From NCBI GenBank assembly GCA_002305615.1, contig DBPU01000087.1, positions 1-12,117 on the forward strand: a stretch of 12,117 bases of DNA. The letters are read 5' to 3'. This DNA is from Verrucomicrobia bacterium UBA1412. Lineage in GTDB: Bacteria > Verrucomicrobiota > Verrucomicrobiia > Limisphaerales > UBA1412. Position 1 is the stretch's first letter. Every line of letters starts with the position of its first letter. The notes beneath the pieces are model-generated. The model ran no database searches, was not told the DNA's origin, and saw nothing but the letters and a program-made list of their open reading frames with translations. The translations under genes and the position numbers were made by a program. Below, one piece after another: positions 1-6,929 of this stretch.

Positions 1-1799
1 GGACGCTGGGCAGATTCCACCGCGCGGCGGTAGTATTCGCTTTTCTGCAAGAGGCTTTCGTGGGTTCCGACGGCCTGGATTTCTCCATCCACCAGGACCA
101 GAATCCGCGAGGCCCGTGCCAGAGTCGAGAGCCGATGCGCGATAACGAGAGTAGTCCGATCCCGAACCATCTCTTCCAGGGCATCCATGACCAGCCGCTG
201 ATTTTCCGCATCCAGAGAGCTCGTCGGCTCATCAAGGATGAGAACCGGGGACTTTTTGAGCAACGCCCGGGCCAGGCAGATTCGCTGCATCTGCCCCATG
301 CTCAGGCGGCTCTGGCCATCACCCACCTCGGTTTCATAGCCCTGCGGCAGCTGCATAATGAATTCATGCGCATGAACTTTTTGAGAAACCTCGAGCATCT
401 CCTCCTCCGTGGCATCGTCGCGTCCGAAGAGGATATTCTCGCGGATGCTGCCCGGCAGAAGCAGCGGCTCCTGATGGACAACGGAGACGGAGCGGCGGAG
501 AATATTTAAATCCCATTGGCGCGCATCCACTCCGCCCAGGCTGACGGTCCCGAACTGAGGATCAAAAAAGCGGCAAACCAAGTGCGCCAGAGTCGTTTTA
601 CCCGCACCGCTGGGCCCCACCAGACCGACAAACTCGCCCGGCTTCAGGTGGAAAGCGAGGTTTTTCAAGACCAGGCGTTCGGGTTCATAGCCGAAACTGA
701 CCCCTTCGAAATCGACCGAACACCCATTGGCCGTCACGGTTTCGGGCGTTGCCAGGGGAGCCAGGACTTTTCCGGCCTCGGGGCTCACAATCTCGGGCTT
801 TGTATCAAGCACCTCGAATACACGCTCCACGCCTGCACGCGAATCGGCCAGAGTCGAGCCGGCCAGAATCAATTTCTGCAGGGGCTCATAGAACTGACTC
901 AGATAGGTGATAAAAACCACCAGTTCACCCACAGTCAGACGCCCTGCCATCACTTCCCGGGCACCTGCCCAGATAATGGCCGCCATGCCGGCGGAAAAGA
1001 TAATCGCCACCGTCGTCTGATAAAGAATTTCGGAGGCATGCTGCAGCAAACGGCGCGACCAGGCATCGCGGTTGTAGACTTCAAAATTCTCGGCGACCTT
1101 TTTCTGCTGGGAATAACTCTGGATGGCCGCAATGGAGGAGACCGTTTGCTGAATATAGGAAGCGACCTGGCTATCGGCCTTATGCGCCTCTCTGCTGCGC
1201 CGGTTCATCTGACCGCCGTAGACGCGGATCCCGAGAAAGAGCATCGGCAGCGTAAAGCAGGAGACCACGGTCAGAGTCTGGTTCACGTACCACATCACCC
1301 AGAGCATACTCATCATGGAGATGAAGCTGGCCGCTGAAGAAAACCAGACATGCTGGAAGAGCGTCTGAAAGGAGTAAGTATCCCAGCAGACACGGTAAAT
1401 CACATCCCCCTGTTTTTGCCGCAGGAAATAGCTTTGGGATAGATAAAGAAGCCAGGAGAAGACCTGTTTGCGGATGGCCCGGAGCCCCTTGAGGCCAATC
1501 CGGATAACGACGTAATTCTGGAGAGAGCCCAGTCCGCTGGAAAGGAGATGAATGAGGAAGATGCTCGCCGCGCAAAGGATGACCTGGAAATGCAGGGAAA
1601 GCCCGACAATCTTCGTTCCCCAATCTCCCATCCAGTCCGGGAGACCCTTATCCCCCAGCACCGAATCCAGAAGAAACGCCACTGGCCACGGCTTGAGGAT
1701 GCTCACCGCCGTCCCCAATAAGAGGAGCAGAAGGGCAAAGAGAATCGCTCCGGTCTGTGAGCGGTAAAGCAGCAGAACTCTGTTCAAGCTCCACTTCAT
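1..1799 (-). CDS. ABC exporter half-transporter (membrane domain fused to ATPase), 3'-truncated by window edge
   Basis: The frame is open from an ATG at 1799-1797 to the left edge without a stop, giving 599 residues. It is a typical type IV ABC exporter of the MsbA/multidrug/lipid class, expected to work as a dimer in the inner membrane and to move a hydrophobic substrate outward using ATP. Six hydrophobic segments lie at about residues 15-36, 70-95, 150-172, 175-195, 262-280 and 288-305. The nucleotide-binding domain follows: Walker A GPSGAGKTT (395-403), Q-loop Gln443 in HQEP, signature LSMGQ (499-503), Walker B VLILDEP (519-525) with D-loop SSLD (527-530), and switch His554 in IAHRL. The signature has Met where the family usually has Gly (LSGGQ). 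A weak AAAGG lies about 10 nt before the ATG. Only the extreme C-terminus should be missing. The substrate cannot be read from the sequence. No partner gene is adjacent, which favours a homodimer. Confidence 0.95.
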   Translation of the reverse strand, partial: MKWSLNRVLLLYRSQTGAILFALLLLLLGTAVSILKPWPVAFLLDSVLGDKGLPDWMGDWGTKIVGLSLHFQVILCAASIFLIHLLSSGLGSLQNYVVIRIGLKGLRAIRKQVFSWLLYLSQSYFLRQKQGDVIYRVCWDTYSFQTLFQHVWFSSAASFISMMSMLWVMWYVNQTLTVVSCFTLPMLFLGIRVYGGQMNRRSREAHKADSQVASYIQQTVSSIAAIQSYSQQKKVAENFEVYNRDAWSRRLLQHASEILYQTTVAIIFSAGMAAIIWAGAREVMAGRLTVGELVVFITYLSQFYEPLQKLILAGSTLADSRAGVERVFEVLDTKPEIVSPEAGKVLAPLATPETVTANGCSVDFEGVSFGYEPERLVLKNLAFHLKPGEFVGLVGPSGAGKTTLAHLVCRFFDPQFGTVSLGGVDARQWDLNILRRSVSVVHQEPLLLPGSIRENILFGRDDATEEEMLEVSQKVHAHEFIMQLPQGYETEVGDGQSRLSMGQMQRICLARALLKKSPVLILDEPTSSLDAENQRLVMDALEEMVRDRTTLVIAHRLSTLARASRILVLVDGEIQAVGTHESLLQKSEYYRRAVESAQR

Positions 1800-1912
1800 T
1801 TCAGCCGCACCTTTCTTCCGCGCTCTCCAAACATTCTGCAAAGAAGGTAGTTTAAAGCTGCGCTGCGGGCAAGTGATTTTCCCAACCTTTTCAAAAGGGC
1901 GACGGACACCGC

Positions 1913-1942
1913 AAGCTCTCAACCGCAAACTCGGGAGAGCTT
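1913..1942 (-). terminator. Hairpin downstream of the FmdB-family gene (possible terminator)
   Basis: AAGCTCTC (1913-1920) and GAGAGCTT (1935-1942) are perfect 8-nt inverted repeats with a 14-nt loop, lying 25 nt past the stop of the FmdB-type gene and before the ABC exporter gene. No T-run follows the stem on the minus strand, so it is not a classical intrinsic terminator. A second small palindrome, CCTTTT-C-AAAAGG, lies at 1886-1898. Together they could separate the two transcription units or protect the 3' end of the message; this is an inference. Confidence 0.25.
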
Positions 1943-1966
1943 CCCTAACTTAAACTGTAAAAACCG

Positions 1967-2197
1967 TTACTTTTTGGAGGAGGAAGTTTCGGTGCTCTTG
2001 GGGTAGGATTTCTTCTTATAATCGTTCTCGTAGAAGCCAGCACCTTTGAAAATAATTCCCGAACCCTCTCCGATCAGTCTCTTGACGGGACCCATGCACT
2101 TTGCATCCGGGCAGACCTTAATCGGCTCGTCGCTCATCTTCTGAAACAACTCAAATTCTTTTCCGCATTTGTTACAAACGTATTCGTATGTAGGCAT
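1967..2197 (-). CDS. FmdB-family zinc-ribbon protein (putative regulatory protein)
   Basis: This 76-residue protein begins MPTYEYVCNKCG, the hallmark N-terminus of the FmdB/CxxC_CxxC_SSSS family of small zinc ribbons. Family members were first linked to regulation of an amide or formamide utilisation operon, but their general role is unknown. Visible zinc ligands are Cys8 and Cys11 (CxxC) and Cys29 and Cys34; the second knuckle is C-x4-C instead of the usual CPxC. The conserved GSGIIFKGAGFYENDY stretch follows at about 46-61, then a Lys/Ser-rich tail typical of the family. A frame extension of eight codons upstream (to 2221) exists, but the MPTYEY start is chosen because it is the conserved family start. 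An AAGG lies about 11 nt before it. The gene is divergent from smc and shares a 199-bp intergenic region with it. A 17-bp palindrome lies 16-32 nt before its start. Confidence 0.92.
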   Translation of the reverse strand: MPTYEYVCNKCGKEFELFQKMSDEPIKVCPDAKCMGPVKRLIGEGSGIIFKGAGFYENDYKKKSYPKSTETSSSKK

Positions 2198-2212
2198 AAT
2201 CTTTCTGACCTT

Positions 2213-2229
2213 GTTGTTCACAGAACAAC
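2213..2229. promoter_or_regulatory. 17-bp perfect palindrome upstream of the FmdB-type gene
   Basis: GTTGTTC-ACA-GAACAAC has 7-bp perfect arms around a 3-bp centre. It lies 16-32 nt before the FmdB-family start, just ahead of the AAGG that would serve as its ribosome site. It could be an operator for a dimeric repressor, or a 5'-UTR hairpin next to the ribosome site. The arm orientation (GTTC outside, GAAC inside) is opposite to that of a LexA box. No regulator can be named. Confidence 0.4.
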
Positions 2230-2279
2230 CCTGCTTTCATACTCCCTCAAGGGGTCTATGAAGTCAAGACTTCTCTGAC

Positions 2280-2333
2280 TTATTCACATAACCCTGTGAA
2301 TAAATGGGCTTTTTATTCTTTTTCTGTGAATAA
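2280..2333. promoter_or_regulatory. Cluster of three DnaA-box-like 9-mers, two as a dyad
   Basis: TTATTCACA occurs at 2280-2288 on the plus strand, and its complement TGTGAATAA occurs at 2295-2303 and again at 2325-2333. All three match the DnaA-box consensus TTATNCACA exactly. The first two form a perfect 9-bp inverted repeat around a 6-bp spacer. The cluster sits between the divergent FmdB-type gene and smc, followed by a T-rich stretch. It may be a DnaA-responsive regulatory site for smc. Alternatively the 24-bp dyad is an ordinary operator, or a hairpin in the smc leader. No dnaA gene or longer box array is visible, so a replication origin is not claimed. Confidence 0.5.
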
Positions 2334-2396
2334 CTTCGAACCCGACGCGGGGGTTTTGAGCTTTACTTGAGGGCCTTTTCGCTTTTTCATTCTTTC

Positions 2397-5300
2397 GTGT
2401 ATTTGAAGAATCTGACAATACTCGGTTTCAAATCCTTCGCAGATAAGACGAGCCTGGACTTCCCTCCGGGCATCACCGCTATTGTCGGTCCCAACGGTTG
2501 CGGCAAATCCAACGTAGCCGATTCCATCCGCTGGGTTCTGGGAGAGCAATCCGCCAAGGCGCTTCGCGGCGGAGAAATGACGGATATTATTTTTAACGGC
2601 ACCGAGACACGCCGTCCGCTCTCCATGGCAGAGGTCTCCCTCACGATTTGCGACGTGGATCAGGAGCAGCTCCGCGCGGCCAATCTGGAGGTTCTCTTCA
2701 ATGAAGTAACGGTTACACGCCGGATTTTCAGGGATGGCACCAGCGAATATTTCCTCAATAAGACGCCCTGCCGCCTGAAAGACATCCAGCAGCTTTTTCT
2801 GGGAACGGGCGTAGGCCGGACCAGCTACAGCATCATGGCGCAGGGGCATATCACGCAGATTCTGAGCAGCCGCCCCGAAGACCGCCGTATGATTTTCGAG
2901 GAAGCCGCCGGGATCACCCGCTTCAAGGCTCAGAAGAAAGAGGCCCTGCGCAAGCTCGACCAGACCGAGATCAATCTGGGCAAGATCACCGAGACCATCC
3001 GCGAAATGAAGCGCCAGATCGGTTCGCTTCAGCGCCAAGCCGGCAAAGCGCGCCGCTATAAAACGCTGGCCGAAGACCTCCGCTTCCTGGAAACGCATTA
3101 CTACTATCACCTTTACCATCATACCTCCGACGAGCTCCAGAACCGCCGGGAAGAAGCCCGGAAGCTTGAGGAACAAATCGCTCTGGACCAGCAGGATATT
3201 CAATCACTGGAAGAGCGGATTCATCAATCGCGCCAGGAGGAAAAAGAGCTCGAGGAGACCCTCAACACCCGTCAGCAGCAGAGCCGCGAAACCCGTGCTC
3301 AGGTCGATTCACTCCGCGAGCGAATGGAGTTTAACCGCGAACGCATCGAGGAAAACACCCTTCGTCTGGGAACGGCTTCTTCCGAGATTCAATCGGCCAT
3401 GGAGAAAAAGCTCAGCGCCGAGCAGGAATCCCGGGAGATCGAGCTTTCTCTCGAGAGCGCCCGGCAGGAATTGGAAAATGCCCGGCAACTCCGGCAGCAG
3501 CGGGCTGAAACGCTCCAATCTCTGGAGGCTTCCCTCTCTGCCCGGCAGAGCGCCCTGAGGACACTCCAGAACCAGCTCCTCGGGATCGCCCAGAAGCTCT
3601 CCCGACTGCGCTCCCAAATCAATTCCCTGGATATTCAGAAGCAGGGCAACCGGGTCCGCCTGGAAAAGCTCCAATCCGAAATCGCTCAGAATCAGGAGGA
3701 GACGACAAAGCTGGAACAGAAAATTCAGGATTTCAACCAGGTAGCCCAGAGCGATAAGGAAATCGGCGAGGAAAAACGGGGCCGACTCCAGAAACTGCAG
3801 TCCGAGCTGGGCGCTTTCCAATCCGAAAACTCCGCTTTAAGTCATCAGCAGGAGGAACTCTTCCGCCAGATCGCCACCCGCAAATCCCGCCTCAATGTTC
3901 TGGAGCAGCTCCAGTCCAGCCGTGAAGGTTTCGCTGCCGGTGCCGCAGCACTCCTGAAAGAAAAGGCTCAGGGCGTTCTCGGGGCTCTGGTGGATCAGAT
4001 TCGCATCCCCGCACCCTATGTCAATGCGGTCGAGGCGCTTCTGGGAACGCATCTGCAACTGGTTTTATCCGAAAAGCCCGAATCGGCTCAGTCCATTCTG
4101 GACCATCTCAGGAACGCCAAAAAAGGGACGGCCTCCATTGCCCCTCTGAATTGGGGTGAGGCGCTCAACTCCGCGAACGATTCCGGGGAAACCTCGGCTC
4201 CCGATTTTTCCGGCTCCGGGGAAGCGCAGCCTCCGGTGCGGGTGCTCGATATCGTCGAGGCGGAGGACTCGGTCCTGCCGCTCCTGAAGCGGCTTCTGGG
4301 TCAGGCTTGGATCGTGCCCGATCTGGCTCAGGCAGCAAAGCTCTGGAGTTCTTGCCCAGGTCGCTGCGAGTTCGTGACCCAGTCCTGCGAGGTACTGACT
4401 CAGAACGGCGTTTTTATCGGCGGTTCACGCAAGGAAATCCCGGTTTCTTCCTCCATTCTGGGACGTAAAAACGAAATCGCCGACCTCAAAAAGGCGATCG
4501 AAAAAGGCGAAACCGAAATCCAGCAGATCAAGACCGCCCGCGAGAAATTGCTCGATCAGCAGAAAGCTTCTCAGGAAAACCTCATCCGGATTCAATCCGA
4601 AATCCGCTCCCACGAAATGGCGGCCGCCACGCGTCTGGGCGAGTATCGCGCCCTGGAGAACGCTCTGCGCATTCAAAAGCAGCGGGCCGAGACCCTCTCG
4701 CGCGAGGGTGCCCTCCTGAGCGGACGCGAGGAGGAGAGCTCCACCCAGCGCCAGATTCTGGTCACGCAAATCGAAGAGGCCGAGCAGGAGGAGCGGACAA
4801 CCTCCGAGAACATTTCAGAGCTCAACGGCGCCATGGACCAGCAACGTCAGGAACGGGATGCCGCCCATAATGCCCTGACCGAGGTCAAAATCGCCCTGGC
4901 TTCCAAAGAGCAATTCTCCAACACTCTTGCTCTCCAGAAGAATTCACTCCAGAACCGAATGGCCGAACTCAACCGCCTCGTGGAAACACGGAAAAAGGAG
5001 ATGGATGAGCTCAACCGCAAGATCGGCCTCTCGCAATCTGAGATCGAGGAATCCAAACTCAAGGCCCAGTTCCTCTCGACCGAGCTCGAAGAGATCAACC
5101 AGCGCATCACCGATCTCGTAGTTCAGAAGAAAGCAGCTCAGGAGGTGATCGAGGAACGCGAGGCCGCGCTCAAAACCTTACGCCAGCAGCTCCAGCAATC
5201 CGAGAAACAGCTCCAGAACCTCAATATCCAGATTGCCCAGCGCCAGATGACCCTCGATAACATCACCGCCCGCATGAGGGAACGATACCAGCTCGAAATC

Positions 5301-6122
5301 CTCATGCTGGTTCCGGAGTCTTTCCTGGTAGAGGAAAACGGCGAGGGTGTACAGATTTTCCGCCAGGGCGAACCGCAGACCGAAACCGCCGAGGCTCCGC
5401 CCCCCGGAACCGAAACGCAGTCCCCTGCCCCGACGGCTCCGGATTGGGAGCATGTCTTCTCGCTCATCCAGAAGCTCCAGGAGCGGATTGACCAGATGGG
5501 CCCGGTCAACATGATCGCCATTGAGGAGTATGAAGAGCTCGAGCAGCGCTTCAACTTCATGACCGCCCAGCAGGAGGATATGGTCAAAGCCAAGGCCCAA
5601 CTTCTGGATATCGTCGGCAAAATCAATCAGCAGACCCGCGAAATGTTTATCGAGACGTTCGAGAAAATCCGCCTGCACTTCCGCTCCATGTTCACGACCT
5701 TTTTCCAGGGCGGACATGCCGAGCTGAAACTGGTCGATGAGCGCGACGTCCTGGAATCGGGCATCGATATTGAAGCACGGCCGCCGGGCAAGCAGCTCAA
5801 ATCGGTCTCACTGCTTTCGGGCGGAGAACAGACGATGACCGCCGTGGCCCTGCTCTTTGCCATCTATCAGGTGCGGCCCTCTCCCTTCTGTGTCCTGGAT
5901 GAGCTCGATGCCGCCCTGGATGAGGCCAATGTCGGCCGCTTCGTGGAGGTCCTCAAGCAATTCCTGGATTCATCGCAATTTGTCGTAATTACCCACAGCA
6001 AACAGACGATCGCCTGCGCTAATTGTATCCACGGCGTCACCATGCCCGAGCGCGGCATCACCAAGATGATCAGCATGAAGTTCCGCGATGCGCACCTGGA
6101 GCCCGTTATGGCAGAGAATTAG
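2397..6122 (+). CDS. smc: Chromosome segregation/condensation ATPase SMC
   Basis: SMC homodimerises through its hinge and, with ScpA and ScpB, extrudes DNA loops and helps segregate the chromosome. With the GTG start at 2397 the protein is 1241 residues and opens MYLKNLTILGFKSFADKT, as in other bacterial SMCs; an in-frame TTG at 2367 would add ten atypical residues. No good ribosome site precedes the GTG. Order of parts: N-terminal head with Walker A GPNGCGKS (31-38); coiled coil about 170-500; hinge about 510-680, with GFAAGA at 511 and QGVLGAL at 525; return coil about 690-985; conserved MGPVN (1034-1038); signature LSGGE (1140-1144); Walker B FCVLDE (1164-1169) with catalytic Glu1169; switch His1200. 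It is longer than the usual roughly 1180 residues because of a Ser/Gly/acidic loop in the hinge (about 590-613) and a Pro/Thr/Glu-rich linker (993-1017) before the C-terminal head. scpA and scpB are not in the window. Confidence 0.98.
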   Translation: MYLKNLTILGFKSFADKTSLDFPPGITAIVGPNGCGKSNVADSIRWVLGEQSAKALRGGEMTDIIFNGTETRRPLSMAEVSLTICDVDQEQLRAANLEVLFNEVTVTRRIFRDGTSEYFLNKTPCRLKDIQQLFLGTGVGRTSYSIMAQGHITQILSSRPEDRRMIFEEAAGITRFKAQKKEALRKLDQTEINLGKITETIREMKRQIGSLQRQAGKARRYKTLAEDLRFLETHYYYHLYHHTSDELQNRREEARKLEEQIALDQQDIQSLEERIHQSRQEEKELEETLNTRQQQSRETRAQVDSLRERMEFNRERIEENTLRLGTASSEIQSAMEKKLSAEQESREIELSLESARQELENARQLRQQRAETLQSLEASLSARQSALRTLQNQLLGIAQKLSRLRSQINSLDIQKQGNRVRLEKLQSEIAQNQEETTKLEQKIQDFNQVAQSDKEIGEEKRGRLQKLQSELGAFQSENSALSHQQEELFRQIATRKSRLNVLEQLQSSREGFAAGAAALLKEKAQGVLGALVDQIRIPAPYVNAVEALLGTHLQLVLSEKPESAQSILDHLRNAKKGTASIAPLNWGEALNSANDSGETSAPDFSGSGEAQPPVRVLDIVEAEDSVLPLLKRLLGQAWIVPDLAQAAKLWSSCPGRCEFVTQSCEVLTQNGVFIGGSRKEIPVSSSILGRKNEIADLKKAIEKGETEIQQIKTAREKLLDQQKASQENLIRIQSEIRSHEMAAATRLGEYRALENALRIQKQRAETLSREGALLSGREEESSTQRQILVTQIEEAEQEERTTSENISELNGAMDQQRQERDAAHNALTEVKIALASKEQFSNTLALQKNSLQNRMAELNRLVETRKKEMDELNRKIGLSQSEIEESKLKAQFLSTELEEINQRITDLVVQKKAAQEVIEEREAALKTLRQQLQQSEKQLQNLNIQIAQRQMTLDNITARMRERYQLEILMLVPESFLVEENGEGVQIFRQGEPQTETAEAPPPGTETQSPAPTAPDWEHVFSLIQKLQERIDQMGPVNMIAIEEYEELEQRFNFMTAQQEDMVKAKAQLLDIVGKINQQTREMFIETFEKIRLHFRSMFTTFFQGGHAELKLVDERDVLESGIDIEARPPGKQLKSVSLLSGGEQTMTAVALLFAIYQVRPSPFCVLDELDAALDEANVGRFVEVLKQFLDSSQFVVITHSKQTIACANCIHGVTMPERGITKMISMKFRDAHLEPVMAEN

Positions 6123-6154
6123 ACCCGGCTCCCGCGAAAAATCGAAGTTTTAAC

Positions 6155-6190
6155 CGCAGATGACGCAGATGACGCAAATTCGCACAGATT
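6155..6190 (+). repeat. Short tandem repeat of CGCAGATGA
   Basis: Two perfect 9-bp units CGCAGATGA (6155-6163 and 6164-6172) are followed by decayed units CGCAAATT and CGCACAGATT, ending in a run of Ts. It lies about 30 bp past the smc stop. Intergenic motifs of this style recur in the genomes of various environmental bacteria, as far as I recall. No coding potential or clear hairpin is visible in it. Confidence 0.6.
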
Positions 6191-6277
6191 TTTTGAAGGG
6201 CTGACCGGATGCGGAGCATACCCGTCACATAGCCCGGGACTTTTCCCTATCGAGATTCGTGCCCGGCGGTCTACACT

Positions 6278-6312
6278 CCCAGATGTCTCCGTGCCCGTAG
6301 GGTACACGCCTC
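6278..6312 (+). repeat. Copy 1 of a hairpin-bearing intergenic repeat
   Basis: The segment from CCCAGATGTCTCC to ACACGCCTC aligns with 6456-6491 with few changes. Inside is a hairpin, GTGCCC (6291-6296) with GGGTAC (6300-6305), one pair being G-T. It is followed by a perfect stem CGCCTC (6307-6312) and GAGGCG (6316-6321). The segment TCTCCG (6286-6291) could instead pair with CGGAGA (6312-6317), so two alternative folds compete. Confidence 0.6.
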
Positions 6313-6333
6313 GGAGAGGCGAATGTGCATAAC

Positions 6334-6407
6334 CGTGGGTGCGGCTCCCGGAGGGAGACGTACCTACGGAGAATACCGCCTACCCACGCCACCGCCTGAA
6401 GGGCGGT
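6334..6407 (+). other. Nested-palindrome element (three-way junction fold) plus adjacent hairpin
   Basis: An outer helix pairs CGTGGGTGCGG (6334-6344) with CCGC (6376-6379) and ACCCACG (6382-6388), with only a two-base bulge at 6380-6381. It encloses two hairpins in tandem: CTCCC-GGA-GGGAG (6345-6357) and CGTA-CC-TACG (6359-6368). Immediately after is ACCGCC-TGAAG-GGCGGT (6391-6407). This fold was read directly from the bases. It is either a non-coding RNA or RNA regulatory element, or a palindromic repeat of the REP or small mobile-element type. The open frames that cross it translate to Arg/Pro-rich sequence with no protein-like features. Confidence 0.55.
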
Positions 6408-6455
6408 ACTTCACAACCTAAACCTGAAAGAAGATGGGGCTGCAACGGATTCGTC

Positions 6456-6491
6456 CCCAGAGGTCTCCATGCCCAGGCGGGCACACGCCTC
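6456..6491 (+). repeat. Copy 2 of the hairpin-bearing intergenic repeat
   Basis: CCCAGAGGTCTCC to ACACGCCTC matches copy 1 at 6278-6312. The internal hairpin is kept as TGCCC (6470-6474) with GGGCA (6479-6483), while the loop sequence differs. The G-T pair of copy 1 is a G-C pair here, which hints that the stem, not the sequence, is what is preserved. The second stem seen after copy 1 is absent. Confidence 0.55.
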
Positions 6492-6497
6492 TTCCCT

Positions 6498-6530
6498 CTG
6501 CACCCCACGGGGTGCAGCAAATTTTTGTAA
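6498..6530 (+). terminator. Strong hairpin with T-rich tail at the composition boundary
   Basis: CTGCACCCC (6498-6506) and GGGGTGCAG (6509-6517) are perfect 9-nt inverted repeats around AC, followed on the plus strand by CAAATTTTTG. This resembles an intrinsic terminator for plus-strand transcripts from smc, though it lies about 375 nt beyond the smc stop. On the minus strand it lies 22 nt past the stop of the last island gene but lacks a T-run. It also marks the change from GC-rich to AT-rich DNA. Confidence 0.4.
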
Positions 6531-6539
6531 TGGTTAGGA

Positions 6540-6890
6540 TCAATAGTCCGCATCTATTTTACTTAAGACCGTCACTAATGAAATCCGGTTTGCAAAACAG
6601 TATGGCGCTTCCCCCAGAACCACAAGTAGTTGGTCTTGTAGCACTTGAATATCATTTGTTTTTGAAGACTCATGTAATGTATAAAGAATTATACCAATGT
6701 CTCGTGTATACATGGAGTAGAATAAACTATGGTTTTGGTTTAAAAAACAAACTACCTTTGATGGAAATAATATGTAAAATGCGCATATACATATTACTAA
6801 TACGCATCTTATAATTTTATGATTGATCATTGCAGCTCCACAGAGAATAGCCACCAAAAAAACTAAGAACATTAATATTAAGATAATCAT
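6540..6890 (-). CDS. Small membrane-anchored protein, paralogue of its upstream neighbour
   Basis: The product is 116 residues and I do not recognise it. Two hydrophobic segments (about 2-20 and 26-42) suggest a membrane hairpin or a signal anchor, followed by a polar C-terminal part. The stretch SSKTNDIQVLQDQL (75-88) is almost identical, at the same residue positions, to that of the next gene upstream (6930-7337), so the two are tandem duplicates. It lacks the acidic C-terminal extension of the paralogue: it stops at DADY where the other continues for about 19 more residues. It is the last gene of the minus-strand series. No Shine-Dalgarno is visible before the ATG. AT-rich composition sets it apart from smc. 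The function is unknown. Confidence 0.65.
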   Translation of the reverse strand: MIILILMFLVFLVAILCGAAMINHKIIRCVLVICICAFYILFPSKVVCFLNQNHSLFYSMYTRDIGIILYTLHESSKTNDIQVLQDQLLVVLGEAPYCFANRISLVTVLSKIDADY

Positions 6891-6929
6891 ATTTTTATAT
6901 TATGATATTAAATAAATTAGAATAACCAG

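Noticed and set aside
60..1337. Two long plus-strand frames (149 and 273 codons) across the first 1.3 kb
   Set aside because: They are antisense to the ABC exporter, which has all ATPase motifs in the minus-strand frame; the plus-strand translations have no recognisable domain.
2280..2333. Chromosomal replication origin
   Set aside because: Three DnaA-box matches alone are too few; there is no dnaA, dnaN or clear unwinding element beside them.
2313..3821. Minus-strand frames of 296 and 170 codons opposite smc
   Set aside because: smc is unambiguous on the plus strand; these frames are by-products of its high-GC codon use.
6339..6814. Plus-strand frames of 63 and 126 codons across the palindromic region and the first island gene
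   Set aside because: They run through the hairpins and repeats, give Arg/Pro-rich low-quality sequence, and the second is antisense to a gene whose paralogue confirms the minus-strand reading.
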